Under the pieces are notes generated by a model. It was not told where the DNA came from. It was given only the letters and a program-made list of their open reading frames with translations, and did not search any database. Source: an uncultured Hyphomicrobiales bacterium (lineage in GTDB: Bacteria; Pseudomonadota; Alphaproteobacteria; Rhizobiales; Devosiaceae). Taken from it: 64,000 bases of DNA. The position numbers were made by a program, and so were the translations under genes. The stretch is from the NCBI GenBank assembly GCA_903842455.1, contig CAIMLX010000205.1:62001-126000 (forward strand), read 5' to 3'. Below are positions 1 through 7,978 of the stretch, piece after piece (within the stretch, counting starts at the first letter, position 1; every line of letters begins with the position of its first letter).

Positions 1-444
1 CTCGTCCTCGATGATGAGGATGTCGGTTGCCACCTGCCGGGAAATCTCCTGGCTGGCCTCGTCAAGCAGCGTCGCGAAGCTGCCCGAGTCTACACTCAGG
101 ATTTCCGCGGCCTCGTCGTGGGCGAAACCTTCCACCGACACCAGCAGGAAAGCCTGCCGGGCGCGGGGGGTGAGGTTGAGAAGATTGGCGGCGGCGCGGC
201 TTTCCCAAGGGAAGCTCGACACCGGGTCCGGCACCTTCACGGCAGTGCTCGAGAACATGGTCGAGAACAGCCGGTACAGCGAGATCCGGTCGTTGCTCGC
301 TTCGGGGAAGATCGAGAGATCGGCGATCAGCGCTTCGAGCGCCGCGGCCACGTAGGCGTCCCCCGAGGTTTGCGAGCCCGTAACCGCACGCGCGAAACGG
401 CGCAGGTACGGAAGATGCGGGGCGATCCGCGTGGACAATGACAT
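1..444 (-). CDS. phyR: PhyR, anti-anti-sigma response regulator (partial, C-terminus off the left edge)
   Basis: Read from ATG at 444 leftward, the 148 visible codons give a sigma-factor-like N-terminal domain (MSLSTRIAPHLPYLRRFARA at the start, then a region-4-like helix-turn-helix near residues 95-125, LTPRARQAFLLV). The visible end (ILIIEDE) is the first strand of a CheY-like receiver, cut by the window edge. PhyR is the known switch of the alphaproteobacterial general stress response: once phosphorylated on its receiver, its sigma-like domain binds NepR and frees EcfG. It lies divergent to nepR-ecfG, the standard arrangement, and has a perfect EcfG-type promoter upstream, implying positive feedback. 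Confidence 0.93.
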   Translation of the reverse strand, partial: MSLSTRIAPHLPYLRRFARAVTGSQTSGDAYVAAALEALIADLSIFPEASNDRISLYRLFSTMFSSTAVKVPDPVSSFPWESRAAANLLNLTPRARQAFLLVSVEGFAHDEAAEILSVDSGSFATLLDEASQEISRQVATDILIIEDE

Positions 445-489
445 TTATGCACTACTCCCTTGACGCTTCGGCAGCTTACCACGGGCTAA

Positions 490-514
490 AACGGGCGCGT
501 CAAAATAAGGTTCC
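490..514 (-). promoter_or_regulatory. EcfG-type promoter of phyR
   Basis: On the minus strand GGAAC (514-510) is followed by 16 nt and CGTT (493-490). This matches the known EcfG general-stress promoter consensus GGAAC-N16/17-CGTT. It lies about 46 nt upstream of the phyR start codon, giving a leader of roughly 40 nt. Confidence 0.8.
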
Positions 515-523
515 AGCCGCCTC

Positions 524-548
524 GGAACTTTTTTGCCGGCGCTGCATT
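524..548 (+). promoter_or_regulatory. Candidate EcfG-type promoter for nepR-ecfG
   Basis: GGAAC (524-528), 16 nt, then CATT (545-548) on the plus strand, back to back with the phyR promoter. The -10 element has one mismatch to CGTT, so this is weaker than the phyR site. Autoregulation of nepR-ecfG is typical of the family. Confidence 0.45.
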
Positions 549-602
549 AACAAGTGCGCGGTGGAACTGGGGCGTCAAATTTCTGCTGTGGGGCAAGGGC
601 AT

Positions 603-806
603 ATGCGAGACAAGAAGACAATGAACGATATGAGCAGCATCAGGCGGCTACAGGAAGATGGGCTGGGTCCGAACTCGGACATCGGCAACAAGTTGCGCGC
701 GCTCTATGGCGCCGTGCAGGAAGAGGGTATCCCGAACCAGCTTCTCGACCTGCTTGACCGCCTCGACGAAGTCGAACGGCAGAGCAAGTCCGGCAAGGAC
801 GAGTGA
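603..806 (+). CDS. nepR: NepR anti-sigma factor
   Basis: This protein of about 67 residues has the NepR core (IGNKLRALYGAVQEEGIPNQ, then LLDLLDRLDEVE), a short two-helix motif that binds EcfG and, competitively, the sigma-like domain of PhyR. In-frame ATGs occur at 603, 621 and 630. None has an ideal ribosome-binding site: AAGGG sits only 3 nt before 603, and AAGAAG about 5 nt before 621. The N-terminus is therefore uncertain by up to nine residues. The stop is 4 nt before the ecfG start, so the two are cotranscribed and probably translationally coupled. Length and position between phyR and ecfG make the assignment secure. Confidence 0.9.
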   Translation: MRDKKTMNDMSSIRRLQEDGLGPNSDIGNKLRALYGAVQEEGIPNQLLDLLDRLDEVERQSKSGKDE

Positions 807-810
807 GGCC

Positions 811-1398
811 ATGGCTCTTCCAAGCACTATTGCCGGCGCCACGTCCCGCCCCGAGACACCGACCTTCAAGCGCGAGCTGCTCGCTACCCTGCCAAGCCTG
901 CGGGCCTTTGCGGTGTCGCTGTCGGGTCGGCACGACAAGGCCGATGACCTGGTGCAGGACACGGTGATGAAGGCCTGGGCCAAGCAGGACAGTTTCGAGC
1001 TCGGCACCAACATCAAGGCGTGGCTGTTCACCATCCTGCGCAACGAGTTCTACAGCCAGATGCGCAAGCGCGGCCGGGAGGTGCAGGACACCGACGGGGC
1101 GTTCACCGAGCGCATGGCCGTGCACCCCAGCCAGTACGGCATCGTCGACCTCAACGACTTCCGCAAGGCGCTCGACAAGCTGCCGGACGACCAGCGCGAA
1201 GCGGTGATCCTCATCGGAGCCTCCGGCTTTTCGTACGAAGAAGCAGCGGAAATCTGCCATTGCGCCATCGGCACGATGAAGAGCCGGGTCAGCCGGGCGC
1301 GCACCAAGCTGCAGGAACTGCTGCAGGTTGCCGGCGAATCCGACTACGGCCCGGATGCGGTCTCGGCGCAGGTGACTTCTACTCCCAACCTCAGCTGA
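811..1398 (+). CDS. ecfG: EcfG-family general stress sigma factor
   Basis: 195 residues with the two ECF sigma domains. Region 2 is near residues 25-85 (DKADDLVQDTVMKAWAKQDS, then TNIKAWLFTILRNEF). Region 4 is near 125-175 (LDKLPDDQREAVILIGASGF, then a helix-turn-helix ending in SRVSRARTKL). EcfG directs RNA polymerase to GGAAC-N16/17-CGTT promoters when PhyR removes NepR. The ATG at 811 follows the nepR stop by 4 nt, with GAGTGAGG acting as a ribosome-binding site. The last 8 bases overlap the convergent receiver gene at 1391. Confidence 0.93.
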   Translation: MALPSTIAGATSRPETPTFKRELLATLPSLRAFAVSLSGRHDKADDLVQDTVMKAWAKQDSFELGTNIKAWLFTILRNEFYSQMRKRGREVQDTDGAFTERMAVHPSQYGIVDLNDFRKALDKLPDDQREAVILIGASGFSYEEAAEICHCAIGTMKSRVSRARTKLQELLQVAGESDYGPDAVSAQVTSTPNLS

Positions 1399-1750
1399 TA
1401 CGAGCTTTCGCGGCGTCGCAGGCAAGCTTCAAGCGTGCGGCGTCGAACGGCTTTTCAAGCGGCTGGGCATGCGGAAAGTTAGACAGCGACGCCTTGTCTG
1501 CCGACATCACCACGGTAGGAAGGCCAGCCTGAACCAGCCGCTGCGTCAGGGCCACAACTGCCGGCGCCCCCAGTTTCGCTTCGACCAGGGCAAGGTGGAA
1601 GCGCGTGGGGTCGACGGTATGCCCTTCGGCTTCGCTGACGCTGCGGTAGTGGGTGACTTCGACCGGGCAATCCTCCGAGAGCACGTACTCGATGTCGAGC
1701 GCGAGCAGTGTCTCTTCCTCGATGATGAGGATGCAGTGGGTTGAGGGCAT
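1391..1750 (-). CDS. Single-domain receiver protein with substituted phosphoacceptor
   Basis: 119 residues, nearly all one CheY-like receiver domain. The first acidic pocket (ILIIEEETLLALDIEYVLSE), the conserved switch serine (VVMSADKAS) and the lysine (PLEKPFD) are recognisable. At the strand where the phosphorylated aspartate normally sits, the sequence reads FHLALVEAKLG, so glutamate replaces aspartate. Such D-to-E changes can mimic phosphorylation or mark phospho-independent receivers. There is no output domain. ATG at 1750 is chosen because the domain begins right after it; a further ATG lies at 1786. It is convergent with ecfG (8 bp overlap), so a role in stress signalling is plausible but not shown. 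Confidence 0.75.
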   Translation of the reverse strand: MPSTHCILIIEEETLLALDIEYVLSEDCPVEVTHYRSVSEAEGHTVDPTRFHLALVEAKLGAPAVVALTQRLVQAGLPTVVMSADKASLSNFPHAQPLEKPFDAARLKLACDAAKARIS

Positions 1751-1897
1751 GGCAGGTCCGTGACGCGGGTGGAACCCGGCATGCATAACGGCCGCTCACC
1801 ATCGGTCATTTAAAAAAGACACTCTGCAAGCGGGCAACCGGCGGACATCGGCTGGCGTTGACGACAGAATTAAGCAAGGAATCGGCAGAACCAAACC

Positions 1898-2674
1898 GTG
1901 AGCGACGTCCTGTCATCTTCCCTGACTCCCGCAACTTCCACTGCAAGGCGCGTGCCTTGCGAAATGTGCCTGCTGAGAAGCAATCCGAACTTCCGGGCGT
2001 TTACGCCCGAGGAACTGAAGTTCGTCTCGACGTTCAAACGCGGCGAACTGGTGGCGGACGCGGGGTCGATGATCCTCAGCGAAGGGGCGCACAGTGCGCA
2101 ACTGTTTACCCTGCTGTCGGGCTGGGCGTTCCGCTACAAGTCGCTCGAGGACGGGCGGCGCCAGATCCTGAACTACCTGTTGCCCGGCGATCTCGTCGGC
2201 TTGCAGGGCTCCGTGATCGGCGAGATGCAGCATTCGGTCGAATCGCTGTCGCCGGTCGTTCTTTGCGTATTTCAGCGCGATAGCCTGCCGACCCTGTTCA
2301 AGAACCATCCGGGCCTTGCTTTCGACATCACCTGGCTCGCCTCGCGCGAGGAGCGGATGCTGGACGAGAACCTGCTCAGCGTTGGGCGTCGTTCGGCAAT
2401 GGAACGCGCTGCCTACCTGATTGCCTTCATCTACCAGCGGGCGGCGCGCGTCGGGCTGACCGAGGGCAAGCGGCTGCTGATCCCGATCTCGCAGCAGCAT
2501 GTGGCTGACACGCTGGGGCTGTCGATCGTCCATACCAACAAGACGCTGAGGAAACTCTCCGACCGAAAACTGATCCGGTGGCACGGACGGGCCTGCGAGG
2601 TGCTCGACGAGCCGGGTCTGCGAGAGGTGGCCGGATGGGATGGACTCGGCGAACCGAAGCGGCCGCTCATCTGA
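1898..2674 (+). CDS. Crp/Fnr-family transcriptional regulator
   Basis: 258 residues from a GTG start. The N-terminal part is a cyclic-nucleotide-binding-like beta-roll (about residues 30-145: LFTLLSGWAFRY, LLPGDLVGLQGSV). The C-terminal winged helix (about 165-240) has the recognition region VADTLGLSIVHTNKTLRKLS. Cysteines near the N-terminus form a CxxC (VPCEMCLL), but I do not see the full set of cysteines expected for an oxygen-sensing Fnr iron-sulfur cluster, so the effector is unknown. It sits between the EcfG module and the histidine kinase. The Shine-Dalgarno is poor (AAGGA about 17 nt upstream), so the start is tentative. Confidence 0.85.
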   Translation: MSDVLSSSLTPATSTARRVPCEMCLLRSNPNFRAFTPEELKFVSTFKRGELVADAGSMILSEGAHSAQLFTLLSGWAFRYKSLEDGRRQILNYLLPGDLVGLQGSVIGEMQHSVESLSPVVLCVFQRDSLPTLFKNHPGLAFDITWLASREERMLDENLLSVGRRSAMERAAYLIAFIYQRAARVGLTEGKRLLIPISQQHVADTLGLSIVHTNKTLRKLSDRKLIRWHGRACEVLDEPGLREVAGWDGLGEPKRPLI

Positions 2675-2792
2675 TGGCGCGGGTCGTATTGTCGCCACTC
2701 CGGTGTGCTTCAGTATCTTTCGAGCATTTGTGTATTCCCCGGTTGGGTCTCGCCGGGGCGGCTCTTTCCACTCCACGAAGGACCGCGTTTCA

Positions 2793-4184
2793 ATGACCGA
2801 TGCCGCGCAGGGCAGTGTTGTCCGTACATTTCGTTTCGGTCCGGTGCGCCGGGTTGCGATCGTGGTGTCGATGCTGCTCGTGCTGGCGGCGGCCGCGGCC
2901 TCGCTGTTTCTCGTTCGCACCGTTGACAACCAGCTCGTCGATATCGGCAACAACTACGAAGTGCGGCGCCAGGCCAGCGAGTTGAAGCTTGCGGTGGTGG
3001 ATGCCGAAACGGGGCAGCGCGGCTACCTGATCACGCGGGATCCGGCCTACCTTGCCCCGTACAACCGTGCCGTGGCGTCTATGGACAACACTTTCGCGGA
3101 CCTGGTCCGAGTGCTGGGTGACGATCCATCGCAGCAACAGCGACTCGGTTCGCTGGAGCCTGAACTTGCGGCAAAGCGTGCCGAGATGGCGCGCACGATC
3201 GAGATGATGTCGGGCGGCGATGCCGATGGCGCCCTGGCGATGCTGCGCTCGGACGAAGGCAAGTCGCGGATGGATGCGATCCGGGCGACGTTGCAGACCT
3301 TCATCGCCGAGGAAGACGCTCGGCTGGCGGAGCGCAACAGCAGGGTGGAGGGCTACCGGCAGATGCTGGTGCTCGCCATCCTGTCCGCGCTCGGAGCTGC
3401 GGCGATCCTCGCCTATGCCCTGTTCACGCGGGCGCAGCGGCAGGTGGCGCAACTGGCTGAGCGCGAGAACCTGCTGATCACGCAGAACGAGGAGCTCGAG
3501 GCTCACGTGCGGGCGCGGACGGCGGAGGTGGAAGAGGCCCGCACCCGGGCAGAGCGTGAGCGGGCCCGGCTCGAAACGCTGCTGCAGGACACCAACCACC
3601 GGATCGGCAACTCCCTCGCAACGGTCTCGTCGCTGCTGGGCTTGCAACTGGCCCGGTCTCGCTCGGACGAAGTGCGCAACGCGCTCGAGGCGGCGCAGGG
3701 CCGGGTGCATGCGATTGCCTCGGCGCACCGGCGGCTGCGGCTTGGGGCAGACCTCGAGACGACCGACGCCGCGGAGTTTCTTACGGCGGTGGTCGATGAC
3801 CTCACCACCACGGTACCGTCCGACAAGCCGATCGCCTTTCACCAGGACTTCGCGGCCATGGAGATTGCGGCACGCGACGCCACAACGCTGGGTATCGTGG
3901 TGAGCGAGCTTGTCACCAATGCGGTAAAGCACGCCTTCGTGCAAGGGCGCGGCGGGCAGATATGGATCCGCTTCCTCGCGTCCCACGAAGGGGTGCCTGA
4001 ATTGCGGATCGAAGATGACGGGAAGGGCCTGCCGGAAGATGGCGCGATGGGAAACGGCCTCGGCGCGGTGATCATCCAGCAGCTCGCCCGGCAGTTCGGT
4101 GGGGTGCCGCACTACGGTCCACGTGAAGGCGGGGGGACCATCGTAAAGGTACCGTTGCCCAATCTGGCGACGCGCACGGACTGA
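2793..4184 (+). CDS. CHASE3-domain sensor histidine kinase, HWE/HisKA_2 type
   Basis: 463 residues. A first membrane helix near residues 25-45 and a second near 190-210 bracket a periplasmic CHASE3-type helical sensor (VVDAETGQRGYLITRDP). A coiled coil follows (ENLLITQNEELEAH and on), then an HWE/HisKA_2 H-box with the phospho-accepting histidine in DTNHRIGNSLATVSSLLGLQ near residue 269. The ATPase domain carries an N-box (ELVTNAVKHAF) and a G-box (EDDGKGLPEDG). Kinases of this class phosphorylate PhyR in other Hyphomicrobiales, so with phyR, nepR and ecfG just upstream this is a good candidate PhyR kinase. ATG at 2793 follows AAGGA. Confidence 0.88.
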   Translation: MTDAAQGSVVRTFRFGPVRRVAIVVSMLLVLAAAAASLFLVRTVDNQLVDIGNNYEVRRQASELKLAVVDAETGQRGYLITRDPAYLAPYNRAVASMDNTFADLVRVLGDDPSQQQRLGSLEPELAAKRAEMARTIEMMSGGDADGALAMLRSDEGKSRMDAIRATLQTFIAEEDARLAERNSRVEGYRQMLVLAILSALGAAAILAYALFTRAQRQVAQLAERENLLITQNEELEAHVRARTAEVEEARTRAERERARLETLLQDTNHRIGNSLATVSSLLGLQLARSRSDEVRNALEAAQGRVHAIASAHRRLRLGADLETTDAAEFLTAVVDDLTTTVPSDKPIAFHQDFAAMEIAARDATTLGIVVSELVTNAVKHAFVQGRGGQIWIRFLASHEGVPELRIEDDGKGLPEDGAMGNGLGAVIIQQLARQFGGVPHYGPREGGGTIVKVPLPNLATRTD

Positions 4185-4249
4185 CACGGAACCCGCGGCG
4201 GGTGTCGGCCGTTCGGCGGTGGCGGGAGCGCGGGCTTCCGGAGGGCGAC

Positions 4250-5185
4250 ATGCGGTATATCGGGGTCTTCAACAAGGACGGCGGAACGTTCCGCACGCTC
4301 GACATGACCGCGTTCGTCGCCGAGGCCACCGGTATCTTCGCGGAGCGTGGACATACGCTGGATTGCCGGATCGTCGAGGGTCGCAACCTCATCTGGGAAC
4401 TGGAGCGGGCGGCAAGAAGCCCGGACGCCGATGCGCTGCTGGCCGGGGGCGGCGATGGCACCATTTCGGCGGCGGCAGCCAGCTGCTTCAAGCACGCCAT
4501 GCCGCTTGCGGTGCTGCCGGCAGGGACGATGAATCTGTTCGCTCGTTCGCTGAAAGTACCGCTCGACCTCACGGACGCCCTCCGCGCCGTCGCCGGCGGC
4601 GTGGTGGCGCTGGTCGATATCGCGACCGCCAATGGCCGGCCTTTCGTGCACCAATTCTCGGTCGGGATGCACTCGCGGCTGGTGCGCATCCGCAACGGCC
4701 TTTCGTACCACAGCCGTATCGGCAAGATCGTCGCCAGCGTGCGGGCGATGAGCGCGACGCTGTCGCGGCCGCTGGTGTTCGACGCCGAAATCCGTACCGC
4801 GGGTGGGATCGAGAACCGGCGGGCCACGGCGGTTGCCATCAGCAACAACCTGCTGGGCGAGGGGCACATGCCGTATGCCGAGAAGGTCGATCAGGGGGTG
4901 CTCGGCGTCTATGTCGTGCGGCCGATGCCGCCTGCCGAACTGGCCCGGCTCGCCCTGTCGCTTTTGTTCGGGACCTGGAAGCAGCATCCGCTGGTGTCGG
5001 AGCGGCAGGTGGCGCAGGTGACGCTCAGCTTCCCGCGCCGCAAGGCGTCGGCCAAGGCGGTGCTCGACGGCGAACTGATCGACCTCGAGACGCGGGTGGA
5101 ACTGAAAGTGCATCACGGCGCCCTGCGGGTAATCGTACCGAAGGTGGAGGTGTCGACAGCGCCGGCAGACACCGAGGCGGCATAG
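4250..5185 (+). CDS. Diacylglycerol kinase family lipid kinase
   Basis: 311 residues with the diacylglycerol/sphingosine kinase fold. The nucleotide-binding GGGDGT lies at residues 66-71 and is followed by VLPAGTMNLFARSL, the usual second glycine motif. The C-terminal beta domain (EKVDQGVLGVYVVRP) and the late catalytic region (AKAVLDGELIDLETRVELKV) are also present. The family phosphorylates diacylglycerol or related lipids at the inner membrane face using ATP; the exact lipid cannot be told from sequence. ATG at 4250 is preceded by GGAGG at good spacing. It is codirectional with the kinase upstream, 65 nt away. Confidence 0.85.
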   Translation: MRYIGVFNKDGGTFRTLDMTAFVAEATGIFAERGHTLDCRIVEGRNLIWELERAARSPDADALLAGGGDGTISAAAASCFKHAMPLAVLPAGTMNLFARSLKVPLDLTDALRAVAGGVVALVDIATANGRPFVHQFSVGMHSRLVRIRNGLSYHSRIGKIVASVRAMSATLSRPLVFDAEIRTAGGIENRRATAVAISNNLLGEGHMPYAEKVDQGVLGVYVVRPMPPAELARLALSLLFGTWKQHPLVSERQVAQVTLSFPRRKASAKAVLDGELIDLETRVELKVHHGALRVIVPKVEVSTAPADTEAA

Positions 5186-5244
5186 CGGCTGGCCTTTCTC
5201 CGGCGGCTGCGTCTAGGGTTGGTGCTCCCAAAGTGAGTCCCGAC

Positions 5245-6483
5245 ATGGCTGATACCGTTCTCGATCGCTTCCTCCGCTATGTCGTGCTCGACACCCAGTC
5301 CGACGCCAGCTCGCCGAGCCAGCCGTCGACCGAAAAGCAGAAGAACCTCGGCCGGGTGCTGGTGGAGGAATTGCTCGCCATCGGGCTCAGCGACGCGCAT
5401 CTCGACGAGCATGGCTACGTCTATGCGACCGTGCCGGCCAATACCGACAAGGCGGTGCCGGTGATCTGCTGGTGCGCGCACATGGATACGGCGCCGGATT
5501 TCAGCGGCACCAACGTGAAGCCGCAGATCATCCGGAACTACCAGGGCGGCGACATCCAGCTCGTCGGCGATGCCTCGCGGGTCATCCGGATGGACGAGCA
5601 TCGCGAACTCGCCAACCAGATCGGCAACGACCTCATCACAACGGACGGCACGACGCTGCTCGGAGCCGATGACAAGGCCGGGCTCGCCGAAATCATTACG
5701 GCGGCCGACACGCTGATGCGCGACGCCTCGATCAGGCACGGGACGATCAAGCTGCTGCTGACGCCGGACGAGGAGATCGGGCGCGGGGTGGAGAAGGTCG
5801 ACCTCGGCAAGCTGGGCGCGCAGTTCGCCTATACGGTGGATGGTGAGACGGCCGGCGACATCGAGGACGAAACGTTCTCGGCCGATGGCGTGACGATCGA
5901 GATTGCCGGCGTGGCGATGCATCCAGGATTTGCCAAGGGGCGGATGGAGAGCGCGATCAAGATCGCGGGCGGCATCATGGCCCGGCTGCCGGCGGATATG
6001 TCACCTGAGACGACGGACGGGCGGGAGGGGTTCATCCATCCGGTGGCGGTGACGGGCTCCATGGCGGATGCAAGGCTCGACTTCATCATCCGCGACTTCG
6101 AGACGGCCGGACTTCAGGCCAAGGAAGCGCTGCTCGAGGAGATCGTCAGGGAGGTGATCGCCTTCTATCCGGGCTCCACCTACACCTTCACGGTGAAGGA
6201 GCAGTACCGGAACATGAAGGAGGTGCTCGACCGTTACCCGGAGATCGTCGAGAACGCCGTGGAGGCGATAAGGCGGGCCGGGATGGCGCCCAAGCGCGGC
6301 TCGATCCGCGGCGGGACGGACGGCTCGCGGCTGTCGTTCATGGGGCTGCCGTGCCCGAATGTCTTTGCGGGCGGGCACGCGTTCCACTCGCCGCTCGAAT
6401 GGGTGAGCCGGCAGGACATGGAGAAGGCGGTGAGGATGCTGGTTGAGCTGGCGAAGGTCTGGGAGGAGCAGGCGCAAAAATGA
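5245..6483 (+). CDS. pepT: Peptidase T (tripeptide aminopeptidase)
   Basis: 412 residues, the usual length of PepT, a cytosolic di-zinc M20 peptidase that removes the N-terminal residue of tripeptides. Metal ligands and catalytic residues are in place: H-x-D in CWCAHMDTAPDFSG, the bridging aspartate in LLGADDKAGLAE, the catalytic/ligand glutamates in LTPDEEIGRGVEK, the aspartate in YTVDGETAG, and the final histidine in FAGGHAFHSPLEW. ATG at 5245 fits the family N-terminus. The gene ends just before a GC-rich hairpin and is convergent with the small-gene cluster downstream. Confidence 0.93.
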   Translation: MADTVLDRFLRYVVLDTQSDASSPSQPSTEKQKNLGRVLVEELLAIGLSDAHLDEHGYVYATVPANTDKAVPVICWCAHMDTAPDFSGTNVKPQIIRNYQGGDIQLVGDASRVIRMDEHRELANQIGNDLITTDGTTLLGADDKAGLAEIITAADTLMRDASIRHGTIKLLLTPDEEIGRGVEKVDLGKLGAQFAYTVDGETAGDIEDETFSADGVTIEIAGVAMHPGFAKGRMESAIKIAGGIMARLPADMSPETTDGREGFIHPVAVTGSMADARLDFIIRDFETAGLQAKEALLEEIVREVIAFYPGSTYTFTVKEQYRNMKEVLDRYPEIVENAVEAIRRAGMAPKRGSIRGGTDGSRLSFMGLPCPNVFAGGHAFHSPLEWVSRQDMEKAVRMLVELAKVWEEQAQK

Positions 6484-6510
6484 TCCCGCCCGGCTTTTCG
6501 CCGGACGGGA
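6484..6510. terminator. Hairpin terminator between pepT and convergent gene
   Basis: TCCCGCCCGGC (6484-6494) pairs with GCCGGACGGGA (6500-6510) with one mismatch and a 5-nt TTTTC loop. It begins at the pepT stop. There is no clear U-tract, so it may work in both directions or only stabilise the transcript. Confidence 0.6.
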
Positions 6511-6539
6511 CCGAAACTGTCTTGCCATGTCGTCAGCCG

Positions 6540-6773
6540 CTAGAGGCTGGCAGCACCACCTTCGACGGGCTCCTGGCCGAGGCGGCGCAGGGCGTTCTCG
6601 ATGGTCTTGAGGTCTTCGCCATCATCGCCATCGGTGGCGGTCATGCCCTCGGTGGAACTGCGTTCCTTGGAGAGCGAGTCCGCCTCCAGTTGGCGCAGGA
6701 TGATGACTTTTTCATCCTGAGGAATGGCCTCGTCGGTCAGAAGCGTGACGATCTTGCGCTTTATATGGGTCAT
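6540..6773 (-). CDS. Small acidic hypothetical protein
   Basis: 77 residues with no signal peptide or membrane segment. It is charged and helix-prone (DEKVIILRQLEADSLSKERS), with an acidic middle (TDGDDGEDLKTIENALRRLG). I do not recognise a family. ATG at 6773 has an AGGAG ribosome-binding site about 7 nt upstream, which supports translation. It follows the YqjD/YqjE-like pair on the same strand with a 112-nt gap. Confidence 0.65.
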   Translation of the reverse strand: MTHIKRKIVTLLTDEAIPQDEKVIILRQLEADSLSKERSSTEGMTATDGDDGEDLKTIENALRRLGQEPVEGGAASL

Positions 6774-6885
6774 GCTCAAACTCCTGGAAATCCTGTTTCC
6801 GTGGGGTCGTTGCTTTCCCGCGTTTCGTCTGCGGGTACTGAGAACAACCGCTGCGGAAGCCGTTGGTTGCAACGTCGTGATCAGC

Positions 6886-7344
6886 TCAGTCGAGCGTCTC
6901 GTCCTCGGCGCGCGGGTGTCCGCCGGACTTGCTGAGCAGGAAAGCTGCAGCCAGGGCACCGCCAACGGGAATGCCGATCTTTCGCATCAGGGATGACTGA
7001 AGGAGGAGCGGCAGCGCGGTCATCGCAGCGGTGGTTACGAGCGCGGTCTTTTCCTGCGCGTGGCGCTTTTCCAGTGCCTTGCGCCGCGCGATGCCCTCGA
7101 TGATCGCCATGGTGGCCCAGAGCCCGATGGCGATCACGATGGCGACGAGCGCGATGGCCAGGGGGCCGACGATCGGGCCCCAGGCGAGTGTCGCAGCGTT
7201 TGACACGGCAACGAGAATGAAGACGATGCCGATGAGCGCGAAAAGCGCCACTGCCGACCAGGCAATGGCGTTCTTCTTCACGCGGTCCAGCAGCACATCG
7301 ACCTCGATGCCGAGGATCGACGCGAGGGGCAGCAGGAACTGCAT
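6886..7344 (-). CDS. Small two-to-three-helix membrane protein (YqjE-like context)
   Basis: 152 residues. Two strong hydrophobic helices near residues 28-50 (WSAVALFALIGIVFILVAVS) and 58-82 (VGPLAIALVAIVIAIGLWAT) are followed by a charged segment (ARRKALEKRHAQEKTALV) and a weaker hydrophobic C-terminal stretch. The layout resembles YqjE/holin-superfamily proteins that commonly follow DUF883 (YqjD/ElaB) genes, and here it starts 2 nt after such a gene. Coexpression from the EcfG-type promoter at 7783 is likely. Function is unknown; association with the inner membrane under stress is inference. Confidence 0.75.
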   Translation of the reverse strand: MQFLLPLASILGIEVDVLLDRVKKNAIAWSAVALFALIGIVFILVAVSNAATLAWGPIVGPLAIALVAIVIAIGLWATMAIIEGIARRKALEKRHAQEKTALVTTAAMTALPLLLQSSLMRKIGIPVGGALAAAFLLSKSGGHPRAEDETLD

Positions 7345-7346
7345 GG

Positions 7347-7754
7347 CTAGCGGCTGACAACCGCGAGGATATAGCCCAGCGCGATGGCGCCGGCGACGGC
7401 GGTCAGCGGCTTTTCGCGGATGGTATCCTTGATCTGCCGTTCGAGCTGATTGAACTCGTCCTGCGCGTCCTCGATGGCGTTCTGGCCGGCCTTGGCGACA
7501 TTCTTCACTTCGCGCTTGGCGACGGACTGCGCCTCGCTCACCTTGTCTTCAGCGAGACCGGCAAGCGTCTGGGCAATTGCCTTCATGTCGGCCTGGAGCT
7601 GCGAAATCTGCTCGCCCAGTTCGTCCTCACGCGAGGCCGACGAAGCAGCAGCGGCGCGTGCTGCAGCGGAGGCGCGGCGTGCGCCGTTTGCCGGGCTGCG
7701 GCGCGGGGTGGTCGAGGCCGCACGATCTGGGGCCATGTCGGTGGTGGTAGCCAT
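7347..7754 (-). CDS. DUF883 (YqjD/ElaB)-like membrane-anchored protein
   Basis: 135 residues. A low-complexity Ala/Arg N-terminus leads into an amphipathic helical region (QLQADMKAIAQTLAGLAEDK, then QDEFNQLERQIKDTIREKPL). A single C-terminal helix follows (AVAGAIALGYILAVVSR), the pattern of DUF883 proteins, which in E. coli anchor to the inner membrane and bind ribosomes in stationary phase. Whether this one does so is unknown. ATG at 7754 has AGGAG at proper spacing and a perfect EcfG promoter about 30 nt further up, so it is predicted to be a general stress protein. Confidence 0.82.
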   Translation of the reverse strand: MATTTDMAPDRAASTTPRRSPANGARRASAAARAAAASSASREDELGEQISQLQADMKAIAQTLAGLAEDKVSEAQSVAKREVKNVAKAGQNAIEDAQDEFNQLERQIKDTIREKPLTAVAGAIALGYILAVVSR

Positions 7755-7782
7755 TGGACGCTCCTGATGAATTCGGACCGAT

Positions 7783-7807
7783 AACGTACCGGAGCCCTGG
7801 AAGTTCC
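7783..7807 (-). promoter_or_regulatory. EcfG-type promoter of the DUF883 operon
   Basis: On the minus strand GGAAC (7807-7803), 16 nt, CGTT (7786-7783): an exact match to the EcfG consensus, ending 28 nt before the ATG at 7754. The predicted transcript starts near 7776 and would cover the DUF883 gene and the membrane protein after it. Confidence 0.8.
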
Positions 7808-7978
7808 AGTCTTTCGGCAAAGGGCCCCAGTAACCTACGACCAGTTGCCACCAATCAATTGCGCTGCATCAAAAACTGCGTCTTGCGGCAACGGCTCAAG
7901 AAAGCAAGAGACCCCTGGTTCGGGCGCGAACCAGGGGCCGGGGGCGAGCGACAGGGGGGCGACCTGGGCTCGCGAGGC

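Noticed and set aside
1768-1795. GGAAC at 1771 as an EcfG promoter for the Crp/Fnr gene
   Set aside because: No CGTT-like -10 occurs at 16 or 17 nt (the sequence there is CCGC).
1898-2674. Crp/Fnr regulator as an oxygen-sensing Fnr
   Set aside because: Only a CxxC is present near the N-terminus; the four cysteines needed for a classical Fnr cluster are not seen.
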